DNA from: an uncultured Bacilli bacterium
GTDB lineage: Bacteria; Bacillota_I; Bacilli_A; RF39; UBA660
Assembly (NCBI GenBank): GCA_910589375.1
Contig: CAJUTK010000002.1
Coordinates: 1 to 64,000, forward strand
DNA: 64,000 bases
Direction: 5' to 3'
Notes under the pieces: model-generated
Databases searched by the model: none
Told to the model about the DNA's origin: nothing
Seen by the model: only the letters and a program-made list of their open reading frames with translations
Made by a program: the position numbers and the translations under genes
Shown here: positions 51,179 through 60,070 of the stretch, piece by piece
Layout of the letters: each line of letters opens with the position of its first letter
Position numbering within the stretch: the stretch's first letter is position 1

Positions 51179-52210
51179 ATGATTAGATTAGTACAAAAAC
51201 AAGATATAGATGAGTTAGCGGTTATTTATAAAGAACTATATGATAATGCTGATATTGGTGAGAATTGGACAATAGAAAAAGCAAAAGAATTGTTACTATA
51301 CTGGTATGATAAACAACCAGATTTGTTTTTTGTAGATATTGAAGATAATATACCAGTAGGAGCCATTGTTTCTGGAGTAAAAGCTTGGTTTGATGGACCA
51401 CGTTTAATTGATACAGAGATATTTGTATCGGATAAATGCCAGAAAAAGCATATTGGAAAAAGTCTAATGTTAGAACATTTAAAAGCAGCTAAAATAAAGT
51501 ATAATGCTTACATGATTGAATTTCATACTTATGGGGAAGAGAGCGAATTTCCACAAAACTGGTATAACAGAATTGGTTTTGAGAAGGATGAAGAATTAAT
51601 TATTATGCATGCGAATATTGAAGAAGTATTACAGAAACTAGGTTATTCTCCTAATAGTGAAAACGATGCAAATAAAACTGTATATCCATTTGAAAACTAT
51701 AGCTATCAAGATTTAAGTAATCTATATTCTAAACTAACAGTAGGTGATAAAGCTTATATATTTGATATGTTGCCAGATTATGCTTATTTGGATAATGAGT
51801 CAGAAAAAGAATATATAGAAAGTAGAATTACTGCTATGAAAAATGGAGCCGAAATTCATTTATTTATGATTGGTAGCAAAAAGAAATTAGCTGAGCTAAA
51901 AAAGAATTCTTTATTTCAATATGCTACTCAAACATGTTTCCATAATAGTAAAATATATGTCCTAACGGAAGAAGAAATGAAGAGTCATTGTTTAGATGAA
52001 TATTTCCAGTTAGCGCAAGGCTTATATTATGGAGAAAGAAATGGGTTTAAAGAAGCGTTTAGAGATTTATGGGTTAATAATGACAATATTGGAATTATGA
52101 TAAGAGAAGCTTCTATATTAAAACATATTGAAGAATCTATTCAATCTATATTAGAAAAAATTTCTAGTGACGAAATGAAAGTAGATATTCTATCTGATAA
52201 AGAAATTTAG
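51179..52210 (+). CDS. GNAT acetyltransferase with extra C-terminal domain
   Basis: 343 residues. Residues 1-150 are a GNAT domain: DNIPVGAIVSG, LIDTEIFVSDKCQKKHIGKS as the CoA loop, and WYNRIGFEKDEELI. The C-terminal 180 residues have no recognised family; they contain TVGDKAYIFDMLPDYAYLD and a mixed alpha/beta pattern with AEIHLFMIGSKKKLAEL. The last residues run directly into a degraded GNAT fragment. Confidence 0.72.
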   Translation: MIRLVQKQDIDELAVIYKELYDNADIGENWTIEKAKELLLYWYDKQPDLFFVDIEDNIPVGAIVSGVKAWFDGPRLIDTEIFVSDKCQKKHIGKSLMLEHLKAAKIKYNAYMIEFHTYGEESEFPQNWYNRIGFEKDEELIIMHANIEEVLQKLGYSPNSENDANKTVYPFENYSYQDLSNLYSKLTVGDKAYIFDMLPDYAYLDNESEKEYIESRITAMKNGAEIHLFMIGSKKKLAELKKNSLFQYATQTCFHNSKIYVLTEEEMKSHCLDEYFQLAQGLYYGERNGFKEAFRDLWVNNDNIGIMIREASILKHIEESIQSILEKISSDEMKVDILSDKEI

Positions 52211-52341
52211 AAGAAATAATAACAGTTACAGTAGAACTAAGAGAATTAAATACAGATATGGGGAAAGAAGACTATGAAATGTACCAAGATATTCTTCAAA
52301 AAGAATCAGGATCAACCAATTTATGCAAGCTATTGCGTTAG
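52210..52341 (+). pseudogene. GNAT acetyltransferase remnant
   Basis: A 43-codon open stretch with no proper start reads TVELRELNTDMGKEDYEMYQ then DILQKESGSTN. This matches the mid-region of GNATs (G-x-D-x-x-x-M-x-Q-E-I-x-x-x-x-x-G-x-x-N) and then stops. It lies between complete genes and shows past gene loss. The rest of 52211-52434 holds only a promoter. Confidence 0.5.
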
Positions 52342-52368
52342 ATTTTTAAAATTAAAAAATTATGAAAG

Positions 52369-52397
52369 TTTCAAAAATATCGAAGATATGATACAAT
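52369..52397 (+). promoter_or_regulatory. Promoter of the Nudix gene
   Basis: TTTCAA, 17 bases, TACAAT. Confidence 0.45.
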
Positions 52398-52434
52398 AAT
52401 AAAGCAAATTATCATTAAAAAGGAAGTTCTAATA

Positions 52435-52920
52435 ATGTGTAAATATGTTTGGATTAAAAATGAGGTGCCAATAAATTTAGAAGTTAAACAAGTATATGGT
52501 ATAGTATTTTCAGAGGAAGGAAAAATCCTTTTACGTGTAGATAATCATAAGTATAAATTAACTGGTGGGCATCCTGAAGAAAGAGATAATTGTTTCGAAG
52601 ATACATTAAAAAGAGAATTTATAGAAGAATTAAATATAGAAATAAAGGATATTTGTTATTTAGGGTATTTATTAGTAGAAGAAGATAATGTTCAATATGC
52701 ACAAATTAGAATGATAGCAAGAATAAAGAAAATAAATGATATAAGGGCTGATATAGATAATGGCAAAATCTATCAAAGATATATGGCTAATCAGAATAAT
52801 GTTAAAAACTATTTAGATTATAAAGATTTAGCAGGCAATCAAATGATAGATGATGCTATAAAGCTAGCTAATGAAAATTATTGCTTTTCTACTCCCAATG
52901 ATAAAGAGTATTTTTTATAA
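52435..52920 (+). CDS. Nudix hydrolase
   Basis: 161 residues with a complete Nudix box: TGGHPEERDNCFEDTLKREF then IEELNI. The start KQVYGIVFSEEGKILLRVDN is the typical first strand. Substrate unknown; the neighbouring nucleotidase suggests nucleotides. AAGGAAG precedes the ATG. Confidence 0.85.
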   Translation: MCKYVWIKNEVPINLEVKQVYGIVFSEEGKILLRVDNHKYKLTGGHPEERDNCFEDTLKREFIEELNIEIKDICYLGYLLVEEDNVQYAQIRMIARIKKINDIRADIDNGKIYQRYMANQNNVKNYLDYKDLAGNQMIDDAIKLANENYCFSTPNDKEYFL

Positions 52921-52938
52921 AAAGGAAAGAGGTACAAT

Positions 52939-53547
52939 ATGAAAAAAAAGACTATTATGATAGATATGGATGAAGTTATTGTTAGAGGGCGATTCTCAGA
53001 ATTTATAGATGAATTTCTGATAGGTGCAGATTTCAAGCAATTAAATAGTTTTTATAGACAAGATTTAATTAAGGGAAGGGAAGAAGAATTTAGAGAAAGA
53101 TATCAATATAGAAATTTATACAAAAATGATGATGGTTCTTTTATTGAGCCATTACCTAATTGTGTAGAAGTTATAAGAAGATTAAATGAACTTTATGATG
53201 TTTATATTGTTACTTCCTATGTCTGGAAAGAAAGTGTGATTGATGCTGCTAGTAATTTAAAAAATAAGCATGAGTACTTAAAATATTTCTTTCCGTTTAT
53301 GAATGAAAATAATTTTATTTATATAGCAGATAAAAGTAAAATTGCATTTGATATTGGTATAGATGATAGGCCAAATAACTTAGTCAGTTGTGGTACGAGA
53401 CTATTATTCACTGAATTTAGAAATGAACATTTAACTGATGAGGAATTAGCAAGAAGTAATATCACTAGAGCGAATGATTGGTTAGAAATTGACCGAATGT
53501 TAAATGAAAATGAACTAGGACAGATGGGACAAAAAGTGATAGGTTAG
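52939..53547 (+). CDS. HAD-type 5'(3')-deoxyribonucleotidase-like protein
   Basis: 202 residues. The start IMIDMDEVIVRGRF has the HAD nucleophile and acid (DxD). YIVTSYVWKES is motif II, and DIGIDDRPNNLVSCGTR gives the Asp pair of motif IV. The layout fits the NT5C (deoxyribonucleotidase) family, which dephosphorylates pyrimidine dNMPs. It follows the Nudix gene by 18 bases. Confidence 0.82.
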   Translation: MKKKTIMIDMDEVIVRGRFSEFIDEFLIGADFKQLNSFYRQDLIKGREEEFRERYQYRNLYKNDDGSFIEPLPNCVEVIRRLNELYDVYIVTSYVWKESVIDAASNLKNKHEYLKYFFPFMNENNFIYIADKSKIAFDIGIDDRPNNLVSCGTRLLFTEFRNEHLTDEELARSNITRANDWLEIDRMLNENELGQMGQKVIG

Positions 53548-53680
53548 TTAATATGAATTATCATAGTAGTTAAAGTTAAGGCTGTAGGGATAAAAAGTCA
53601 ATCTTAATTAAAGCCTTGGATTATATTAATAAAAAATTAGATGTGTCTTAAATTGGTATGAGTAAAAGGAAGTGAATAAA

Positions 53681-54550
53681 ATGGAGAATCGACAAAATCA
53701 GGCAAATATAAACTGGTATCCAGGCCATATGGCAAAAACGAAAAGATTAATTACAGAAAATATCAATTTAATTGACGTTGTTTATGAAGTAGTGGATGCT
53801 AGAATGCCATATTCATCAAAAGTACGTGATATTGATAATTATATTAAGAATAAACCAAGAATTATGATTATGACGAAGATGGATTTATGTGATAAAGAAG
53901 AGACTAAAAAATGGATTTCTTATTATGTGGAAAAAGGGTATCAAGTATATACTACTAATTTAGAAAAGGAGACCAATTTAAGTGGTCTTATCAAGCTAAC
54001 AGAAGAGTTCATGAAAGAAGAAAATGAGAAACGTATTCAAAAAGGAATGACCAAAAGAAAAACTCGTGTTTTAGTAGTGGGGGCTCCAAATGTAGGAAAG
54101 AGTACTTTGATTAATCGTTTGGTTAATAAAAAAGTCGCTAATGTAGGAAATAGACCAGGTGTTACTAAACAATTAAATTGGATACGTATTAGTGATTCTT
54201 TAGAGCTATTAGATAGCCCAGGAATTTTGTGGCCAAAATTAGAGGAACAAGATGTTGCTTATAATTTAGCATCTCTAACTTCTATTAAGGAAGAAATATT
54301 ACCGATTGATGACGTAGTATTCTATATTTTATCTACACTAGAAAGATATTATCCTGAGAAGTTAGAAAAAAGATATGGAATATCTAATGTAACCGAAGAT
54401 ACATTTGAAGATATCTTAGTTACAATTGGAAATAAACGTGGATGTATCGTTAAGGGTGGCTGTGTAGATTATGATAAAGTGTATACAGTTATCATGAATG
54501 ATATAAAAACAGGGCTTATTCCAGAAATCACTTTTGACAGAATAAAATAG
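53681..54550 (+). CDS. rbgA: Ribosome biogenesis GTPase RbgA/YlqF
   Basis: 289 residues; ATG 53681 has AAAGGAAG nine bases away, the GTG at 53672 is too close to it. Circularly permuted GTPase: WYPGHMAKTKR, EVVDARMPYSS, the G4-like MTKMDL before G1 GAPNVGKST, then G3 LLDSPGILWPK. C-terminal ANTAR-like domain present. It drives late 50S assembly (L16 incorporation in Bacillus). The 124 bases before it hold no gene. Confidence 0.94.
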   Translation: MENRQNQANINWYPGHMAKTKRLITENINLIDVVYEVVDARMPYSSKVRDIDNYIKNKPRIMIMTKMDLCDKEETKKWISYYVEKGYQVYTTNLEKETNLSGLIKLTEEFMKEENEKRIQKGMTKRKTRVLVVGAPNVGKSTLINRLVNKKVANVGNRPGVTKQLNWIRISDSLELLDSPGILWPKLEEQDVAYNLASLTSIKEEILPIDDVVFYILSTLERYYPEKLEKRYGISNVTEDTFEDILVTIGNKRGCIVKGGCVDYDKVYTVIMNDIKTGLIPEITFDRIK

Positions 54551-54574
54551 GTTATTTTTTAAATTTAGAGAAAG

Positions 54575-54600
54575 CAAGAAATTTTGTTTTCTTTTTTTCT
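54575..54600 (+). terminator. rbgA terminator
   Basis: AGAAA-G-CAA / TTG-T-TTTCT imperfect stem, then seven Ts. Confidence 0.65.
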
Positions 54601-54635
54601 GTGAAATGTTATAATTGAGGGGAAGTTGGTGAGAT

Positions 54636-55010
54636 ATGGATTATAAATACAGAAATGTTTTAGCACTTGCTTATGTTGGAGATAGTGTATATGAAATCTA
54701 TATCCGAAAACATTTATTTTTACAAGGAATAGAAAAAGTAAATGATTTACAGAAAGAAGCAACTAATTATGTAAGTGCGAAAGGACAAGCTAGATATTTA
54801 AGAGAAATGATAAATCAACATTTTTTAACGGAAGAAGAATTACAATTAGTTACACGGGCAAGAAATCATAAAAGTCATGCTAGTCCTAAAAATACAGATG
54901 TAGCAACTTATCATGATGCAACTGGTTTAGAAGCATTAATTGGATATTTATTTTTAAGCAGTAATGACAAAAGAGTAGAAGAAATTATGAACTTTATTAT
55001 AGGAGGTTAG
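54636..55010 (+). CDS. mrnC: Mini-ribonuclease III
   Basis: 124 residues: an RNase III catalytic domain without the dsRNA-binding domain. LALAYVGDSVYEIYIR holds the catalytic Asp, RARNHKSHASPKNTD and YHDATGLEALIGYLFL complete the site. It matures 23S rRNA in Bacillus. Start of the conserved mrnC-rlmB-sigH block, here with a rhodanese gene inserted after it. Confidence 0.95.
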   Translation: MDYKYRNVLALAYVGDSVYEIYIRKHLFLQGIEKVNDLQKEATNYVSAKGQARYLREMINQHFLTEEELQLVTRARNHKSHASPKNTDVATYHDATGLEALIGYLFLSSNDKRVEEIMNFIIGG

Positions 55011-55011
55011 A

Positions 55012-55380
55012 ATGAAGAAAATCATAATTATATTTATGATATTATTTTTAGTAGGCTGTAAATCTGAGGAGGTAAAGTTCAAGATACCTTCTATTACTTC
55101 ATCAGAAGTAAATAGGATGCTTACTAGCAATGAAGAATTTACATTAATAGATGTTCGTACGAAAGCAGAATACGAATCAGAACATATTAAAGATGCTATC
55201 AACATTCCAGTAGAGGAAATAGAATCTACTACTTTAGATAAAGATACTAAAATAGTTGTTTATTGTCAGTCTGGAAATAGAAGTGCAAAGGCAGCCCAGA
55301 TATTGATAGAAAATGGATATGGTAATGTCTATGATTTAGGTGGTATTATTGGTTGGACATATGAAACGGAGAGAGAATAG
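55012..55380 (+). CDS. Rhodanese-domain lipoprotein
   Basis: 122 residues. Signal with lipobox (FLVGC, Cys16), then a complete rhodanese domain: FTLIDVRTKAEYESEHIKDA, VVYCQSGNRSAKAA with the active Cys, and YDLGGIIGW. It should handle sulfane sulfur or act as a phosphatase-like domain outside the membrane. Only 1 base separates it from mrnC and rlmB starts 1 base after it, an unusual insertion. Confidence 0.9.
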   Translation: MKKIIIIFMILFLVGCKSEEVKFKIPSITSSEVNRMLTSNEEFTLIDVRTKAEYESEHIKDAINIPVEEIESTTLDKDTKIVVYCQSGNRSAKAAQILIENGYGNVYDLGGIIGWTYETERE

Positions 55381-55381
55381 G

Positions 55382-56080
55382 ATGTATGTATTTGGAAAAA
55401 ATGTTGCTTATGATACTTTAATGGGTAAGACGACTGTAAAAAAATGTTTTTTAGATAAAGATTTTAAAGATACTGAAATCATTAGTCTTTTAAAACAGAA
55501 AAGAATTAAAATAGATTATCTATTAAAAAGAGATTTAGATAAAAAAGTAAATGGATTACATCAAGGAATTATTCTTGAAATAGAAGATTATAAATATGCA
55601 TCTTTAGATTCTGTCTTAGAACTAGAAGAACCACTGCTTGTAATTTTAGACCATATTGAAGATCCTCATAATTTTGGTGCTATTATCAGAACTTGTGAGG
55701 CTGCAGGAGTAGATGGAATTATTATACCAAATGATAGAAGTGTAGAAGTAAATGGTACTGTTGTGAAAACGAGTGTTGGTACAACAGAAAAAGTTAAAAT
55801 TGTAAGAGTAACCAATTTAGTAAATACTATAAAAGAACTAAAGAAGAAAGGCTTTTGGATTTTTGGAACAGATATGGAAGGTAGCGATTATACAACTTTA
55901 GATTATAGAGGAAAGACAGCTATCGTTTGTGGAAATGAAGGAAAAGGTATGAGTCGTTTAGTAGAAGAAAATTGTGATTTTATTGCGACTATTCCAATGC
56001 AGGGAACAGTTAATAGTTTAAATGCATCTGTTGCTACTGCTATTATTGTATTTGAGGCAGTAAAATCTAGAAGGGGGTAA
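55382..56080 (+). CDS. rlmB: 23S rRNA 2'-O-methyltransferase RlmB (SpoU family)
   Basis: 232 residues from ATG 55382; GAGAGAATAG precedes it. N-terminal L30e-like part, then the SPOUT knot: LDHIEDPHNFGAIIRTCEAA, ..GNEGKGMSR.. and VNSLNASVATAIIVFE, the three SpoU motifs. It probably methylates G2251 in the 23S peptidyl-transferase loop. Next is sigH, as in Bacillus but without yacP. Confidence 0.92.
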   Translation: MYVFGKNVAYDTLMGKTTVKKCFLDKDFKDTEIISLLKQKRIKIDYLLKRDLDKKVNGLHQGIILEIEDYKYASLDSVLELEEPLLVILDHIEDPHNFGAIIRTCEAAGVDGIIIPNDRSVEVNGTVVKTSVGTTEKVKIVRVTNLVNTIKELKKKGFWIFGTDMEGSDYTTLDYRGKTAIVCGNEGKGMSRLVEENCDFIATIPMQGTVNSLNASVATAIIVFEAVKSRRG

Positions 56081-56081
56081 T

Positions 56082-56696
56082 ATGGATTACCAAAATCTAA
56101 ATGATTATGAACTAATTTCTTATGTTTATGAGAATGATGAAGAAGCGAGAAATATTTTGCTAAAAAAATATGAACCATTGATTTCTTCTATTGTTTCTCG
56201 TATGATGAAGTCTTGCCCCTATATAGGAGTAGATAGAAGTGATTTGATGCAAGAAGGATTGATTGGATTAAATCATGCAATGGATTATTTTAATGATCAA
56301 AAGGATATTACTTTTTATACTTATGCAAAAACGTGTATTGAAAGAAAGTTGATTAGCGCGATAGTAGCTTCTAAAAGATTAAAACATCGCCCTTTAAATG
56401 ATTCTATTCCAATAGATAGTGAAGGTGAAGATGCAGTGCCAGATCGCTTTTTAAAGGATAACAGTTTTAATCCAGAAGAAATTTTATTAGATGAAACAAA
56501 AACAGAATTCTTAATGAAAGAAATTAAAAAGAGTCTTACTGATTTTGAACTTCAAGTTTTTGAACTTATGATTTCTTCTTTTAACTATAGGGAGATAGCA
56601 GAAATATTAGATAAGGATAGAAAGCAGATTGATAATGCTATTCAAAGAATTAAAATGAAAGTAAAAGAAAAATTAAAGGAAATAGAAGAAGACTAG
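56082..56696 (+). CDS. sigH: Sigma-70 family factor, SigH-like
   Basis: 204 residues. Region 2 is YEPLISSIVSRMMKS... with DLMQEGLIGLNHAMDYFND and FYTYAKTCIERKLISAI; region 4 is SLTDFELQVFELMISSFNYR with EIAEILDKDRKQIDNAIQR as the helix-turn-helix. The QEG-x-IGL signature and place after rlmB match SigH, the transition-state and competence sigma factor. Pilin-like or competence genes could be its targets, but this cannot be read here. Confidence 0.87.
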   Translation: MDYQNLNDYELISYVYENDEEARNILLKKYEPLISSIVSRMMKSCPYIGVDRSDLMQEGLIGLNHAMDYFNDQKDITFYTYAKTCIERKLISAIVASKRLKHRPLNDSIPIDSEGEDAVPDRFLKDNSFNPEEILLDETKTEFLMKEIKKSLTDFELQVFELMISSFNYREIAEILDKDRKQIDNAIQRIKMKVKEKLKEIEED

Positions 56697-56709
56697 TTTC
56701 CTTTTTTCT
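56677..56709 (+). terminator. sigH terminator
   Basis: AAGGAAA / TTTCCTT with a 14-base loop including the stop, then Ts. Confidence 0.6.
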
Positions 56710-56712
56710 TTC

Positions 56713-56741
56713 TTGCTTTCTTAAGGATATTCCTATATAAT
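56713..56741 (+). promoter_or_regulatory. Promoter of the SDR gene
   Basis: TTGCTT, 17 bases, TATAAT. Confidence 0.65.
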
Positions 56742-56758
56742 AGGGTTAGGTGATGGGG

Positions 56759-57514
56759 ATGAAGGCATTAGTAACAGGGGCATCTTCTGGAATAGGTGCA
56801 GATATAGCAGTAGAACTAGGAAATTTAGGATACGATCTTATCTTAGTAGCACGTAGAAAAACAAAATTAGAAGCGGTAAAAAGAAGAATAAAAACCAATG
56901 TAGAAATTATTTCTATGGATTTAGGAAGTACTTTTAATTGCATGAAACTTTATGAAATGGTAAAAGAAGAGCCAATTGAAGTAATTGTTAATAATGCTGG
57001 TTTTGGTCTTGCAGGAGAGTTTGCAGAAACTAGTTTGGATAAAGAATTAGATATGGTTGATTTAAATATTAAAGCAGTTCATACTTTAACAAAGTGTTTT
57101 TTACAAAAATTTAGAGAAAGAAATAAAGGTTATATTTTAAATGTAGCTTCTAGTGCCTCTTTTCAACCAGGACCTTTAATGGCGACTTATTATGGTACAA
57201 AAAGTTATGTCTATTTTTTAACGACTGCTATTTATGAAGAATTAAGAAGAGAAAATAGTAGTGTTTATGTTGGGTGTCTTTGCCCAGGCCCAGTAGATAC
57301 AGAATTTAATAAAGTGGCAAAAGTGGAATTTAAACTTCCAAGCTTAAGTAGCGAATATGTTGCTCACTATGCAGTAGAGCAAATGTTTAAAAGAAAATTA
57401 GTAATTATTCCGGGTACTAAAATGAAGATAACTCATTTCTTTAGTCATTTAGTGCCAAGAAAATTAAAATTAAAAATCACTTATAAAATTCAATATAGAA
57501 AGATTAGACAATAA
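56759..57514 (+). CDS. Short-chain dehydrogenase/reductase
   Basis: 251 residues; ATG 56759 has AGGTGA six bases before, better than the earlier GTG or ATG. Rossmann motif LVTGASSGIGADIA, NNAGFGLAGEF, and catalytic Tyr and Lys in YYGTKSYVYF. The C-terminal HFFSHLVPRKLKLKI is typical of the YqjQ/DltE-like group. First of three genes between sigH and secE. Confidence 0.87.
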   Translation: MKALVTGASSGIGADIAVELGNLGYDLILVARRKTKLEAVKRRIKTNVEIISMDLGSTFNCMKLYEMVKEEPIEVIVNNAGFGLAGEFAETSLDKELDMVDLNIKAVHTLTKCFLQKFRERNKGYILNVASSASFQPGPLMATYYGTKSYVYFLTTAIYEELRRENSSVYVGCLCPGPVDTEFNKVAKVEFKLPSLSSEYVAHYAVEQMFKRKLVIIPGTKMKITHFFSHLVPRKLKLKITYKIQYRKIRQ

Positions 57515-57515
57515 T

Positions 57516-58817
57516 ATGAATGAAGAAATTAATAAAATAATAAAGAGAATGGAAGAAAATGGAAGTGCTTTTGAAAATCCTAATCAACTTGCTTCCTCTA
57601 TGAGTGACATTGTATCTAAGGCAAGAACATTTGATGATGTTATGAATAGAGCGATAAGTGATATAAAAGAAGCGACTAAACATTTTTTAGATGGAAAAAA
57701 CGACAACGATAACTCTTATATTAGTGGCTTATCTACTTGTATTTATTTACCTACATTTGATAATTCGGGTGATTATAAATTTACTATTATAGGTGGTGCA
57801 TCGGATTGGAAACATGAGATTCCAGTAAATGAGCATACAAAATTTGATGTAGCATCTATTACTAAAATGTTTACTCTATTATTGCTATTTAAATTAGAGG
57901 AACAAGGAATTATTTCTTTAGATGAAAAAGTTAGTAATTTAAATCCTGACATTCAAGGATTAGAAGATTTTACTATTAACGATTTAATAAGATTGCACGG
58001 TGAATTAAGAACGCAGGGAAATGTTGCAACGGCTCAGTCTGTAGAAGAAGCTTTCCAAATCTTAAAAACAGTATATTTAACGTCTAATGATAGAAGCAGA
58101 AATTTATATACTGATTTTGGCTCTATTGTGATTGGTAATACTTTAGAGCATATTTTATCTAAGAGATTAGGTTATAAGATGACATTTGATTCTATTATGC
58201 ATAAGTATTTGTTAGATCCTCTTCATTTAGAGAATACAGAATTTAATCCTACTTTCAATATCACCGGAAATGGTGGTGGAGATTTTGTTCATGACCCTAA
58301 AGCTAGAGCATTAGGAGGAGCAGTTGGCTCAGCTGGATTATTTACAACAAGTGAAGATTTAGCTATTTTATCTCGTAATATTTTTAGTGTGAATTATGTA
58401 AATACTTCCTTTTTTAGAAAAAAAGATATAGAGAAATTAGGGGAAATCACTTTCCCTTTAGCACCACAGAGTAATAAAGGAAATTTAGGACTTTATGTAA
58501 AGCATCCATTGGGACTACAAAAATCATTTACTCCAAATGAATTAGCAACAGGCAGTTTTTCTCATCAAGGTTGGACTGGCTCTGTTGCGGTATTTGATCC
58601 AAAGCAATCCATTCATCAAAGCTTTTTAGTAAATGCTATTTATCCAAAGGATAGTGGCATAGAACTTCGAAATGATAAAGCGGTTGGTTTTGGTGCTGCT
58701 TTTGAAGAATACCAAAGAAAAATAACAGAAACTACTATTACTTTATATATTGCACGAGAATATTATAAGAGATATGGTAATCAAATAGATGTAAATAAAA
58801 CTATTATTTTAAAATAA
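57516..58817 (+). CDS. Beta-lactamase/PBP-like serine hydrolase
   Basis: 433 residues of the class C beta-lactamase/esterase fold: FDVASITKMFT contains S-x-x-K with the catalytic Ser, YTDFGSIVIG the Tyr motif, and SHQGWTGSVAVFDP takes the place of KTG (HQG). No signal peptide is present, so it is probably cytoplasmic and an esterase or peptidase rather than a secreted beta-lactamase. It follows the SDR gene by 1 base. Confidence 0.83.
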   Translation: MNEEINKIIKRMEENGSAFENPNQLASSMSDIVSKARTFDDVMNRAISDIKEATKHFLDGKNDNDNSYISGLSTCIYLPTFDNSGDYKFTIIGGASDWKHEIPVNEHTKFDVASITKMFTLLLLFKLEEQGIISLDEKVSNLNPDIQGLEDFTINDLIRLHGELRTQGNVATAQSVEEAFQILKTVYLTSNDRSRNLYTDFGSIVIGNTLEHILSKRLGYKMTFDSIMHKYLLDPLHLENTEFNPTFNITGNGGGDFVHDPKARALGGAVGSAGLFTTSEDLAILSRNIFSVNYVNTSFFRKKDIEKLGEITFPLAPQSNKGNLGLYVKHPLGLQKSFTPNELATGSFSHQGWTGSVAVFDPKQSIHQSFLVNAIYPKDSGIELRNDKAVGFGAAFEEYQRKITETTITLYIAREYYKRYGNQIDVNKTIILK

Positions 58818-58839
58818 AGTCAATGTTTTGACTTTTTTT
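58816..58839 (+). terminator. Terminator of the serine hydrolase gene
   Basis: AAAGTCAA / TTGACTTT, short loop, T-run. Confidence 0.8.
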
Positions 58840-58875
58840 CTTTTTTCTTATATGATACTTCCTTGAGGCGATTTT

Positions 58876-59784
58876 ATGGTTAAAATAAATTATGTTTCTT
58901 TTAGTGATTATAGGAAAAGTGTTTTACAAAAGGGAAGAAAATTATTTTCTTCTGATAGTAGTGATTTTTATCAAGTAGGTTTGAATAGTGTTTTAAAAGA
59001 TTACCAATATCATAAATTGCCAGCAGATGGAGATTTTTTATTACATTTATTAGAAAGCTGGAAAGAAATTTTGATAGAACAGTCGAAGTTAACTAGCTTT
59101 GAAGAATTATTAAAGGCAGATGAACTTTGGTTAGTAGATGGATATTTAAAAGGAATTGAGATGCCAATGATGCCATCTAATATGATTGATTTTGAAGATT
59201 ATATTACTGCTTGTAAAACCAATATGAGAGAAATTTGTGAAAAATTTTCTCTCTTAAATACTCTATTTGAAAAAGGATCTAATTTGGGGTTAGTATTTTT
59301 AGACAGTACTACGAAAGGAAATTTGAAAATGAATCCAAATACGTCTAGCTTTCTTTTCTTAGACGGTGAGGGAATTCAGACAAAGCAAATATTTCCGTTC
59401 ACAGCAACTGACTTTTTAAATTTAGATGAAAATAGATTTATTATGTATAAGTATTTAAAGGAAGGCAAAAAAAGTCTTTATGCTACTTTAGATACTAATC
59501 GTTTAATAATACTAACATACTTTATAAAGTTATGCACAAGATATGTGTGGATTACAGAACATTATTCTGGTATGCCACCACAAATTGCGATGGAGTTAGT
59601 ATTAAAAGAAATTGGACTTGCTAATGATGAATTTTTAGCGCCTATTATTCGTACAATCTTTAGAAGAGGAGAGATTCCTAAAATAGAAAGTGATAGATGG
59701 CAAGAATTTGGACGTGCTTATACATTAGTGCCAGCTAGTTATGGTGGTATTAAAGATGGCGGTTATGCTTTTAAAAGAAGATAA
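58876..59784 (+). CDS. Unknown soluble protein
   Basis: 302 residues, mixed alpha/beta with no signal or membrane segment. Distinctive parts are FEDYITACKTNMREICEKF and a C-terminal RWQEFGRAYTLVPASYGG. No family recognised. It has a weak TTGAGGCG site before the ATG and is the last gene of the block inserted before secE. Confidence 0.7.
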   Translation: MVKINYVSFSDYRKSVLQKGRKLFSSDSSDFYQVGLNSVLKDYQYHKLPADGDFLLHLLESWKEILIEQSKLTSFEELLKADELWLVDGYLKGIEMPMMPSNMIDFEDYITACKTNMREICEKFSLLNTLFEKGSNLGLVFLDSTTKGNLKMNPNTSSFLFLDGEGIQTKQIFPFTATDFLNLDENRFIMYKYLKEGKKSLYATLDTNRLIILTYFIKLCTRYVWITEHYSGMPPQIAMELVLKEIGLANDEFLAPIIRTIFRRGEIPKIESDRWQEFGRAYTLVPASYGGIKDGGYAFKRR

Positions 59785-59799
59785 AATCTGTGTTATTTA

Positions 59800-59828
59800 T
59801 TGACAATAATCCTTTAATATGATAGATT
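59800..59828 (+). promoter_or_regulatory. secE-nusG promoter
   Basis: TTGACA, 17 bases, TAGATT. Confidence 0.72.
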
Positions 59829-59833
59829 ATTGT
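59803..59833 (+). promoter_or_regulatory. Perfect 9-bp inverted repeat inside the secE promoter
   Basis: ACAATAATC, 13 bases, GATTATTGT. The arms cover the end of the minus 35 and most of the minus 10, so a bound dimer would block polymerase. No known operator matches. Confidence 0.5.
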
Positions 59834-59890
59834 TAGACACAAAGAGGTGTTTTTATTTTGAAATAAAAACAGAAAGGAATTTGGTGGAAG

Positions 59891-60070
59891 ATGAAAAGTA
59901 TTGCAAGATTTTTTGTAGGTGTAAAACAAGAGATGGGAAAAGTTAGATTTCCTAATAAAAAAGAGATGGTAAATTATTCTTTAGCAACTATTACATTCGT
60001 TGTTGTATTTGCTTTATTCTTTGTTGCATCTGATGCTATCTTAGGAGCTTTAGTGAAGGTGTTAGGATAA
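59891..60070 (+). CDS. secE: Preprotein translocase subunit SecE
   Basis: 59 residues, the short single-helix form of Gram-positives. VGVKQEMGKVRFPNKKEMVN is the amphipathic surface helix with the conserved Lys and Pro, followed by one membrane helix (about 32-55). It clamps SecY in the translocon. GGTGGAAG precedes the ATG; the stop overlaps the nusG start (TAATG). Confidence 0.93.
   Translation: MKSIARFFVGVKQEMGKVRFPNKKEMVNYSLATITFVVVFALFFVASDAILGALVKVLG

Noticed and set aside
46326..53547. Accessory stretch as a prophage or integrative element
   Set aside because: No integrase, transposase, phage structural genes, tRNA or flanking direct repeats were seen.
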